The translations under genes and the position numbers were made by a program. Shown here in pieces: positions 8,872-16,300 of a stretch of DNA of 64,000 bases. The stretch is taken from NCBI GenBank assembly GCA_947589085.1, contig CANPZD010000004.1:31020-95019 (forward strand), in the 5' to 3' direction. Positions within the stretch are counted from its first letter, which is position 1. The number at the start of each line of letters is the position of its first letter. The stretch is from an uncultured Clostridia bacterium. Lineage in GTDB: Bacteria > Bacillota > Clostridia > Christensenellales > Borkfalkiaceae. The notes under the pieces were generated by a model that had not been told where the DNA came from, did not search any database, and saw only the letters and a list, made by a program, of their open reading frames with translations.

Positions 8872-10530
8872 TCATCCGAAGATCACAAACGCCAGACCGC
8901 AATAGATCAGAAGGGAAACGGCGTCTACGATCGTTGTGATAAACGGGCTTGCCACGGCCGCAGGATCGAGTTTGCACTTCTTCACGAGAAGCGGCAGCAT
9001 GCAGCCGACAAATTTGGCCATGACGACCGTGCAGAACAGGGCAAGCGAAGTGACGAGACACGTTACGATATCGTAGTCGAAGCGGAACAGCAACACGTCG
9101 ATGAGCATGAGCTTCGCAAAACAAGCGACGCCGAGCGTGACGGCAAGCAGCAGAGACGCGCGGAATTCCTTCCATAACACTTTTCCCGCGTCCCGCGTGG
9201 TGAGTTCGCCGAGCGCAAGCGCGCGGATCACGGTAACGGAGGCCTGCGAACCGGAATTTCCTCCCGTATCCATGAGCATGGGTACGCACGCGAGCATCGC
9301 CGTGGAAAGCAGTCCCTCGAATTTATTCAGAATCAGTCCCGTGAACGTCGCGCTTACGAGCAAGATGAGCAGCCACGGCACGCGTTTTTTCCAGATCGAG
9401 AACACGCTCGTCTTTAAGTACGGCTTGTTGTCGTGCACGATACCGACCATTCGCTCGAGGTCCTCGGTGTTTTCCTCCTCGATGACGTCGATCGCGTCGT
9501 CGACGGTGACGATCCCGACGAGCCTTCTCTCGTCGTCTACCACGGGGATCGCGAGAAACCCGTAATCGGAAATTTTCCGCGCCACGACTTCCTTATCGTC
9601 GCGCGTGTTCACATAGATGACGTTGTCCTCCATGATCTCGGAGATCAGCTGTCCCTTTCGGGCGAGCATGAGGTCCTTCGCGGTGACGAGGCCGATGAGT
9701 TTGTTTTCGGAATCCGTCACATAGCAGGTGTAGATGGTCTCCTTGTCGATCGCCGTCTCGCGGATGCGGTCGAATGCGGCCTCTACGGTCATCGTGGGCA
9801 GGAATCGGACAAATTCGATCGTCATGATGCTGCCCGCGCTGTCCTTGGGATATTTCAGGATCTCGTTGATGTAAGCGCGCGTTTCGTTGTCGCTCTGCGC
9901 CAGCAGCCGCTTGACCACGTTGGCGGGCATTTCCTCGACAAGATCCACCGTATCGTCGAGGAAAAGTTCGTCCATGACGTCTTTGATTTCTTTATCGTTG
10001 AGCTTTTTGAGCAGCTTTTGCTGCGTGTCGGAATCGATCTCAACGAACATCTGCGCCGCAAGATCCTTGGGCAATATGCGGAAAAGAATGGGCAGATCCT
10101 CTTCCTTCGCGCTCTCGAATACGGCCGCGAGATCGATCTCGTTCATCTCCGCAAGCAGCGGTTTGAGCACGGCGAATTTTCGCTCCGCCAGAAGCGCGAG
10201 GATCTCCTCTTCTTCCGCGATGCGCCGCGCGACATTCTCGGGCAGATCCTCGATGATATCCACCGTATCGTCGACGGAGACGTCCTCCATGACTTCCTGA
10301 AGTTCGTCGTCGTGCAGGCCCGCAATGATCTTCTGCTGCAGAGGCGCGTCGAGCAGAACGAGCACGTCCGCAAGCAGATCGCTCTCCAAAGCGCGGGAAA
10401 ACGGAATCAGATCCTTCTCCGGCAGCTCGGAAAAAATATGCGCCACCACTTCGGGAGTTTCTTTCTTCACCGAATCGGCAGCGCTTTCATAATCTTTTAA
10501 ATCCAGAAATTCTTTCAGTTCTTCTTTCAT
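8872..10530 (-). CDS. mgtE: MgtE-type magnesium transporter with duplicated N-domain
   Basis: 552 residues, about 100 longer than usual MgtE. Mg2+ channel in the cytoplasmic membrane. The order is an N-terminal superhelical MgtE_N segment (about 20-125), a second copy of it (about 130-225), a pair of CBS domains (about 235-360) and five C-terminal helices. The pore signature MLMDTGGNSGSQ is intact. The two N-segments share the pattern QQK-L-(D/N)D-E---VM---DDTVD. I chose the ATG at 10528-10530, which has GAGG 7 nt upstream; a GTG one codon earlier is possible. It has its own consensus promoter and a long leader with small ORFs. Confidence 0.93.
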   Translation of the reverse strand: MKEELKEFLDLKDYESAADSVKKETPEVVAHIFSELPEKDLIPFSRALESDLLADVLVLLDAPLQQKIIAGLHDDELQEVMEDVSVDDTVDIIEDLPENVARRIAEEEEILALLAERKFAVLKPLLAEMNEIDLAAVFESAKEEDLPILFRILPKDLAAQMFVEIDSDTQQKLLKKLNDKEIKDVMDELFLDDTVDLVEEMPANVVKRLLAQSDNETRAYINEILKYPKDSAGSIMTIEFVRFLPTMTVEAAFDRIRETAIDKETIYTCYVTDSENKLIGLVTAKDLMLARKGQLISEIMEDNVIYVNTRDDKEVVARKISDYGFLAIPVVDDERRLVGIVTVDDAIDVIEEENTEDLERMVGIVHDNKPYLKTSVFSIWKKRVPWLLILLVSATFTGLILNKFEGLLSTAMLACVPMLMDTGGNSGSQASVTVIRALALGELTTRDAGKVLWKEFRASLLLAVTLGVACFAKLMLIDVLLFRFDYDIVTCLVTSLALFCTVVMAKFVGCMLPLLVKKCKLDPAAVASPFITTIVDAVSLLIYCGLAFVIFG

Positions 10531-10539
10531 CACTCCACC

Positions 10540-10641
10540 TCACAAGGTATTCGAACACCGGCGGCGCAGCCGAAAGAAGCCGTTTGATCTTACGCGGGAA
10601 AGCAGACCGCGCAAAACGGCTTGTTGTTTCGGTCTACGCAT
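10540..10641 (-). CDS. Candidate 33-residue Arg-rich mgtE leader ORF (uORF2)
   Basis: ATG at 10639-10641 with a modest SD (GAAGGG, 8 nt). The peptide begins MRRPKQQ and is strongly basic. Its TGA (10540-10542) runs into the GAGG of the mgtE ribosome-binding site, 9 nt before the mgtE ATG, a layout typical of translational coupling. It overlaps uORF1 in another frame, so ribosomes on one would interfere with the other. Confidence 0.35.
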   Translation of the reverse strand: MRRPKQQAVLRGLLSRVRSNGFFRLRRRCSNTL

Positions 10642-10658
10642 GGACTTGGCCCTTCCAC
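10590..10658 (-). CDS. Candidate 22-residue mgtE leader peptide (uORF1)
   Basis: A GTG start lies 7 nt after a strong SD (AAAGGAG), about 20 nt into the mgtE transcript. The peptide begins MEGPSPC and ends CAVCFPA; it is rich in Pro and Cys with an early acidic-Pro stretch. This recalls in style, not in homology, the enterobacterial MgtL leader peptide (MEPDPTP-), whose acidic/Pro stretch controls mgtA in response to Mg2+. The ORF overlaps uORF2 out of frame. It is too short to rule out chance. Confidence 0.45.
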   Translation of the reverse strand: MEGPSPCVDRNNKPFCAVCFPA

Positions 10659-10684
10659 AGTCTGTCTCCTTTTGTTTTTATATT

Positions 10685-10713
10685 ATTATAGCGCGGGAAA
10701 ATAAAATTGTCAA
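10685..10713 (-). promoter_or_regulatory. mgtE promoter (full consensus)
   Basis: Minus strand: TTGACA (10708-10713), 17 bp, TATAAT (10685-10690). Both hexamers match the consensus perfectly, so basal transcription should be strong and control is likely in the leader. Confidence 0.92.
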
Positions 10714-10730
10714 CTGCGACGCAAAAAAGA

Positions 10731-11135
10731 CTACGCCGAAACCGACGGAAAATATTCGACCACCGCGGCAGTATGCAATTCCCGGCGGATTGCCTTCACG
10801 CAGATAAGGCAGAACGACGGATCCTCCGCCGAACTGTAATATTTCAGCAGATTCGGGCAATCTTTCAGCATGGCCGCCTTTTTTTCAAGCGATCCGCAAA
10901 TGCTCGCAACGCCGTCGATGCGGATCCAATCGCGCGTACCGCTCTTGAGCGCCACGATCTGCACGTTCCCGTTTCCGACGATCTGACGATACACCGCCTT
11001 GTGCGCATCCGTGCTGAGATACAGATCGCCGTCGATCTCGGCGACCGCGCCGAACGGCCGCCCCGCCGGTCTGTCGCCGTCTACGGTCAACAGCATGAAC
11101 GCGCCGCACGCTTTCAGAAATTCAATCGTTTCCAT
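10731..11135 (-). CDS. Pyridoxamine 5'-phosphate oxidase-like FMN-binding protein
   Basis: 134 residues from the ATG at 11133-11135, chosen because GGGAGGA lies 5 nt upstream. Split-barrel flavin-binding family: the pattern FMLLTVDGDRPAGRPFGAV is the usual N-terminal strand pair, followed by LYLSTDAHKAVYRQI and the segment WIRIDGVA. Such small proteins bind FMN or F420-like cofactors, and the specific substrate is unknown. It overlaps the preceding gene by 14 bp, so the two are probably coupled. Confidence 0.75.
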   Translation of the reverse strand: METIEFLKACGAFMLLTVDGDRPAGRPFGAVAEIDGDLYLSTDAHKAVYRQIVGNGNVQIVALKSGTRDWIRIDGVASICGSLEKKAAMLKDCPNLLKYYSSAEDPSFCLICVKAIRRELHTAAVVEYFPSVSA

Positions 11136-11817
11136 GAGTTCCTCCCGTTTTTTTACCCGCCGCAAGCATGCGGCTCGTTTCGATCCGCGCCTCGATCTCC
11201 GGATCGGACATGGTATCGTCCAGCGGAACCGTGATCCAGTGCGCTTTGTTCATGTGCCAGCCGGGCAGAATGCGCACGCCGTCCACACAGCGCGCGATCT
11301 CCCCGGGATCCGCGCGCAAGTCGAGAATTTCGGCCTTGCCCTCTCCCGAAAGTCCGAGCTTTTTCCGCTCCGCCGTAAGGAATGCCGCATACCACTTGCC
11401 GTTATCCTTGCGCCGCAGCACCGCGTCGTCCGGGAATTTTTCCCATAGAAATTCCGGCTCGTCGCCGTATATTTTGCGCACATGGGTCATGATTCTGTGC
11501 GCTTGTCCGCGTTTGGACGCGCGGAAGAAACATGCGCGCGCAATGGATTCGAGCGCCGCAAGATACGCCGCGCGGACGCTGCCGACAAATTCGCCCGACG
11601 CTTCCTCCACGAGGTGCAGGGTATACAATTCGCCCGTGAGAACATCGATCAGCTCCGTTTCGGTCTCCCCGTTCCGCCCGACGCGCACATGAAGCTCGAA
11701 TGCGCCGTCGAGAATGCGGACATGGTACCGCCAAACGCCGTCGAATTCCCGAAATCCGTACGCTTTCATCTTCTCGAAATCGGGAGTAAGATCCCGGAAT
11801 AAATCTTCCACGGTCAA
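11122..11817 (-). CDS. MmcQ/YjbR-like (DUF419) protein
   Basis: About 231 residues. The C-terminal half, with FLTAERKKLGL, ILDLRADPGE and the end pattern GWHMNKAHWITVPLDD, matches the MmcQ/YjbR fold (CyaY-like, DNA-binding in some members). The N-terminal ~110 residues form an extra domain with regular beta-strand patterns and no family I can name. The start is uncertain: TTG at 11815-11817 overlaps the mnmA stop and lies close to AGGAG; GTG at 11809-11811 is the alternative. Function unknown. Confidence 0.7.
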   Translation of the reverse strand: MTVEDLFRDLTPDFEKMKAYGFREFDGVWRYHVRILDGAFELHVRVGRNGETETELIDVLTGELYTLHLVEEASGEFVGSVRAAYLAALESIARACFFRASKRGQAHRIMTHVRKIYGDEPEFLWEKFPDDAVLRRKDNGKWYAAFLTAERKKLGLSGEGKAEILDLRADPGEIARCVDGVRILPGWHMNKAHWITVPLDDTMSDPEIEARIETSRMLAAGKKTGGTHGND

Positions 11818-12893
11818 AACGTCTCCTCGATCACGCCGCCGCCGAGGCAACGGGTTTCATCGTAGATCACGGCGAACTGGCCGGGCGTGACCGCCCTTTG
11901 CGGCGTTTCATACACGATCTCCGCCGTATCCCGGCCCGTGCGCTTGAACAAAACCCGCTGCTCGCTCTGCCGATAGCGGAATTTCGCCGTACAGCAAAAC
12001 GACTCATTTCGGGGTTCTGCGGGAATGTAATTCATGTGCGAGAGACGGCACCCCGCGGAATAGAGCGGCGATTCGTCCCCATGGGAAACATAGAGAATAT
12101 TGCGTTCCAGATCCTTCTTTACGACAAACCAACGGCCCTCTTCGCCGCGTTTTCCGCCCAGATCCAGCCCGCGCCTCTGCCCGAGCGTATAATACATCAG
12201 TCCGAGATGTTCACCGACTTCTTCGCCCTCGAGCGTGAGGATCTTCCCGCGCTTGGCCGGCAGATACTCCTGCAAAAATTTGCGGAAGTTCCGTTCGCCG
12301 ATAAAGCAGATCCCCGTGGAATCCTTTTTTTCGGCCGTCGCAAGTCCGTACTGCGCGGCGAGGGCGCGTACTTCGGATTTTTCAAGCGAAGCAAGCGGAA
12401 ACAATACGCCTTCGAGCTGCCTCTGCGAGAGCTGATTGAGAAAATACGTCTGATCTTTCGAGGCGTCCTTCGCCTTGAGCAGACAGTGCACGCCGTTTTC
12501 GTGCGAAATGCCGCAGTAATGGCCTGTCGCAATCAGATCCGCTCCCAATTTTTCGGCATATTCTTTGAACGGCCCGAATTTGATCTCCCGGTTGCATAAA
12601 ACGTCGGGGTTCGGCGTTCTTCCCGCACTGTATTCCGCAAGAAAATAGGAAAACACGCGCTCCCGATATTCTTTCGCGAAATTGACGGTGTAATAAGGGA
12701 TCTCCAGCAACGAGCTTACGCGCTTGACGTCCTCGAAATCTTCCTCCGCGGTACATACCCCGTTTGCGTCCCGCTCTTCCCAATTGCGCATAAAAAGTCC
12801 CACGACTTCATATCCCTGTTGTTTGAGCAAGAGCGCCGCAACGGAACTATCCACACCGCCGCTCATGCCGACGACGACTCTCTGTTTCGGCAT
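11814..12893 (-). CDS. mnmA: tRNA-specific 2-thiouridylase
   Basis: 359 residues. Thiolates U34 in the wobble position of tRNA-Lys, -Glu and -Gln using sulfur relayed from a cysteine desulfurase. The ATP pyrophosphatase P-loop GMSGGVDSS is at residues 9-17; the first catalytic cysteine is in NPDVLCNREIKF and the second in STGICFIGE. A cysteine desulfurase gene lies 16 kb away at 29144. The first gene of a three-gene operon with the MmcQ-like and flavin-binding genes. Confidence 0.95.
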   Translation of the reverse strand: MPKQRVVVGMSGGVDSSVAALLLKQQGYEVVGLFMRNWEERDANGVCTAEEDFEDVKRVSSLLEIPYYTVNFAKEYRERVFSYFLAEYSAGRTPNPDVLCNREIKFGPFKEYAEKLGADLIATGHYCGISHENGVHCLLKAKDASKDQTYFLNQLSQRQLEGVLFPLASLEKSEVRALAAQYGLATAEKKDSTGICFIGERNFRKFLQEYLPAKRGKILTLEGEEVGEHLGLMYYTLGQRRGLDLGGKRGEEGRWFVVKKDLERNILYVSHGDESPLYSAGCRLSHMNYIPAEPRNESFCCTAKFRYRQSEQRVLFKRTGRDTAEIVYETPQRAVTPGQFAVIYDETRCLGGGVIEETF

Positions 12894-12973
12894 GTTTTGC
12901 CGCCTCCCGAAAAATTTTCCTCTATTTTACCATATTCGCACAAAAATATAAAGCAATTTTCCGAAGAATGTGT

Positions 12974-12979
12974 TATAAT
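12974..12979 (+). promoter_or_regulatory. Probable extended -10 promoter for the tRNA-Arg region
   Basis: TGTTATAAT is an extended -10 element; the -35 region is weak (AAGCAA). It is the only good promoter I see upstream of tRNA-Arg, so the precursor would be about 350 nt and include the partial tRNA copies. Confidence 0.5.
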
Positions 12980-13048
12980 GTGTTCATTGATATCCGTTCG
13001 GCGCGTGCAACGAACGCATTTCCGCCCGAATTGCCATCAATCAATATT

Positions 13049-13254
13049 TACGGCCTCCGATTGCCGCACTTCGATTGTGCGACCTTGTGCGGCTCACGAG
13101 CCGCTCGCGGCGAAGTACGCCGTCGACCAAATAAATATGTACTCGTGTGTAATTGGATAACATTACGGATTCCGATTGCCGCGCTTCGACTGTGCGACCT
13201 TGTGCGGCTCACGAGCCGCTTGCGGCGAAGTACGCCGTCGATCAAATGAAATAT
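13049..13254 (+). repeat. Tandem partial duplications of the tRNA-Arg gene
   Basis: A unit of about 116 bp is repeated before the intact tRNA. Copy 1 starts within the anticodon arm (TACGGCCTCCGA, 13049). Copy 2 (from 13139) has the whole 5' half of the tRNA: acceptor strand GTACTCG, D-arm TGTAATTGGATAACAT and part of the anticodon arm, with one base missing at positions 8-9. After each tRNA piece comes the same ~80 bp segment with a GCGGCT/AGCCGC hairpin. The 3' half is missing in both copies, so they cannot fold as tRNA. The whole stretch 12894-13254 holds no other gene. Confidence 0.85.
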
Positions 13255-13331
13255 GTACTCGTAGTGTAATTGGATAACATTACGGCCTCCGACGCCGTCG
13301 ACTCCGGGTTCGACCCCCGGCGGGTACACCA
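13255..13331 (+). tRNA. tRNA-Arg(CCG)
   Basis: Acceptor stem GTACTCG/CGGGTAC (one G-U), D-arm GTGT..ACAT, anticodon stem ACGGC/GCCGT around loop CTCCGAC (anticodon CCG), T-arm CCGGG-TTCGACC-CCCGG, discriminator A and encoded CCA at 13329-13331. It reads CGG codons. Confidence 0.95.
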
Positions 13332-13367
13332 AATTGCCCCCTGCGCTTTTACGCAGGGGGCAATTTG
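13331..13367. terminator. Terminator hairpin between tRNA-Arg and the LRR lipoprotein gene
   Basis: A 15 bp stem AAATTGCCCCCTGCG / CGCAGGGGGCAATTT lies directly after the tRNA. The A/T-rich ends on both sides let it serve both the tRNA and the convergent gene ending at 13394; the U-runs are short. Confidence 0.7.
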
Positions 13368-13393
13368 ATATGGCAAGACTTTTTATATTTGAA

Positions 13394-16300
13394 TTATTGC
13401 TTCACCCATTCGACGACTTTTTCCATTTCATCAAAGTGCCACCAATAATCATATTCCGTCCATTGCTTCCCGCTCGGTTCCGTCAAAGAGAAGTAATATC
13501 GAATGGCTGAAGTAAGATAGGAATTATCAGAACCTATTTGCATCTCTTCCCAGTCCTCTTGCGTTCCGACATAATATACCTTTTCAAGTGAACTGCAACT
13601 CTTAAATACTCTCTCTCTGATTGTTGTTAAGCCCCCGGGAAGCACTATCTCGGTCACATCCCCTTGAGGGCGATATCCAAGCAGTACGCCGTCGACAATG
13701 AAGAATCCGTTTTCGTCACATAATTTGGAATAATCATTGATGAAATCATACCAGAATTCTGCATTGGCGAAATTGCCGCCAGTGATGCTTTCAAGGGCAC
13801 TTCCTCCGCCTCCCCACTCATCTACACCAAACACCAACCAGCCGTAACTAGTTATGGAATTAGGCAGAATAACCTCACGCAGGGTCTCCAAACCAAAGAA
13901 AGCTTTACCATGAATTTCTTTCAATTTCGTTGCATTTGAGAGGTCAATTTTGTCAATTTGGAATGTGATACTGGCAAGTTGTGCATCAATAGTCCAATTC
14001 GGAACAAATTCTACAGCTTCATCACCGTCTTTTCCGTCTCTTAAATCAAGTCCATCGCTCCAATCAGGCTTTCCAAACCATGATGTCGGATAATAAACCG
14101 AAGCGGGCGCAAAAGTAAATGCGCCGATCGTTTCAAGATGCGAATCTTCTTCGACGGAAAGCGTGTGGATATGAACGTAGCTTAGTTCGAGACGATATTC
14201 TTCCCAATCCTCATCATAAGTGATCTCGTTCCCATACGAGGAAGTCATGATGCTAAATAGATTATGTATGAAAGTCATTTCTTTCGGGAGAACAAGATCT
14301 CCGTCAAAATTAGCAGGTATATAAACAAGGCTCGTCCGATCTTTTGAATAGACAACATTGCCAAAAGAGGATAGCTCGGCGTTTTTCTCGCTGACCAGGA
14401 TCTTTTCGGGATAAAAAGCCGCACCGCAGCCGGATGACGACATGCTCGAACTTTCGTATCCGTAAATAAATTTAATAAACTCTTCGAAGGAGATTCCCGC
14501 TCCTACAGTAAGATCTTTTACGGAATACGCTTCCACGCTACCCGCTACGGAAGTTACAGTATCGGGAATGACAAGTTGTGCCGTATCGCTTTCGACAAAT
14601 AGAAGGCGTGAAATGTCCTTATTGTAAACTGCGCCGTCTTGTACAACCATATCTCCGTCATCGTAAATTTGAATTTCTTTACATAAATTCATACTTGTGC
14701 GCCCTCCGCGGTTGTTCCCGAAAAGTTTCTCAAAGGTATCGTCACTACTGCCCCAACGCTTTCCGAGGATGAGTTTGTCTACTTCGAGCGCCGCAATCAA
14801 CGCGTCCTCAACTTCTTCAATATTATCCGGAAGCCAAAACTCTGTGTAGTGTCCGCCAAGAACACTACTCTTGATCCGAGTAGCCTTTTCCCACGGAGTA
14901 AACGGGCCTACATAAGCAGGTGCACCATAGATCATATCGCCGTTCCTTCGATTATAGACGATGCTATTTATACAGATCATGTTTTCATTAACGAAGGAAA
15001 TTTCTATGTTTGCAAGGTCATAAGAATGTATATTTGTAAAGAAAGCCGTCTCCATGAGAGGCGCCTTTGCGCCAAGCGTAAGTGATTGAAGATTGCTACA
15101 GTTTGTAAACGCATAAGCGTCGAGTATGCCAACATTGTCGGGAATAATAATTGAAGTATAAGCACCGTCGTCAAAAGCATGCGAGCGGATCGTCGTTACC
15201 GTCTCGGGGATCTTTACTGTGTCAAGCTGTTTGTTTCGAAAAGATTCTTCACCGACAATAACGATCCCATTCGGTATTTTCGAGGCGGAAACAACAGAAG
15301 CAACAAGAATTTTTTCCGGCTTATAGACAAGGCAACCGTTCACGACCTCAAAATAGGGATTGCTTGCAGGGACTGTAAGAACCTCTAAATTGGCAGGATA
15401 ATTGGGAGCCAACTGGCTGTATTTATAAGATGCAGACAGGTGCAATTCGGTAAGAATACAGCCTCCCAACCCATTGGATATAAAGTCTGTCGGAAAAACA
15501 CTCTCTGAAGCCCACATAACAGAATCTGAAAATGTCAAGCTCTTCAATTTTGAACAGTAATAGAAAGCTCCGGATGCGACGACTTTCGTTCCTTCTTTTA
15601 CGGTATAATCCGTCAAATCCGTTACGTTCCAAACACCCGCCTTTCCGTCGCCGTTCTTATCCTCCGTACCATACCCGACGCCGAGACAAGCTTGTTCCCA
15701 ATAGAAAACAGAAACACCATTCCTTACGTCTTTCGTCATTTTTGCAAGCATCTTCGGAGATGTAGCAAAAATATCTGCCTGAATATACGCGAATCCATCT
15801 CCCGCGGGAAAATTTACATTCTCAAGTTCAGTACAATTCTCAAAGGCTCCGGCCGCAATCTGTTCGATCTCATCCGGTAGGACAATCTTTTTCAAGGAAG
15901 TGCAATCCTTGAATGCTTTTGTGAAAATTGCATAAATCGTTTTTGGTAAAACAATTTCCGTAAGGTTGGTACATCCTGCAAATCCGCTACTTTCCACTCG
16001 CTTGATCTCTTTCCCTTTATAGCGGGTTGGCAGAAGAATGGCACCAAATAATTCCTTTTCGGCTCCTTTCTTTACGGAAACGGTATAGCCGGAACCCATC
16101 ATTCGCAATTCAAGTTTTGAGATGTCGATTTTATCGCTCCATTTTGCATACAACGTTAAGTCTCCATTCACTGTTAACCCTGTTTCCGTTAAAGCAGGAT
16201 GAGAACCTGCTTCATCGAGATACCATCCAAGAAAGTTGTAAACGGTGTTGCCGCCATCCTCTTCGCGTTCTACAATGGGAAGGGAATTTATGACAGAGTC

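Larger units (their letters stand above)
10534..10678 (-). promoter_or_regulatory. mgtE 5' leader RNA with alternative pairings
   Basis: About 145 nt separate the transcription start (~10678) from mgtE. AAGCCGTTT (10613-10621) can pair with AAACGGCTT (10577-10585). The competing pairing CGTAGACCG with CGGTCTGC would cross this stem, so both cannot form together. I do not recognise the Mg2+ M-box or another known riboswitch core here. Two small ORFs with ribosome-binding sites occupy the leader, so regulation by leader translation is plausible. Confidence 0.5.

Noticed and set aside
10534..10678. M-box (ykoK) Mg2+ riboswitch in the mgtE leader
   Set aside because: None of the conserved M-box core segments could be found, and the leader is filled by small ORFs.
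13139..13254. Second functional tRNA-Arg
   Set aside because: The 5' half is present but the T-arm and the 3' acceptor strand are missing, so it cannot fold as a tRNA.
13048..13332. A 94-codon minus-strand ORF over the tRNA-Arg repeats
   Set aside because: It is the complement of tRNA and partial tRNA sequence; no SD or family.
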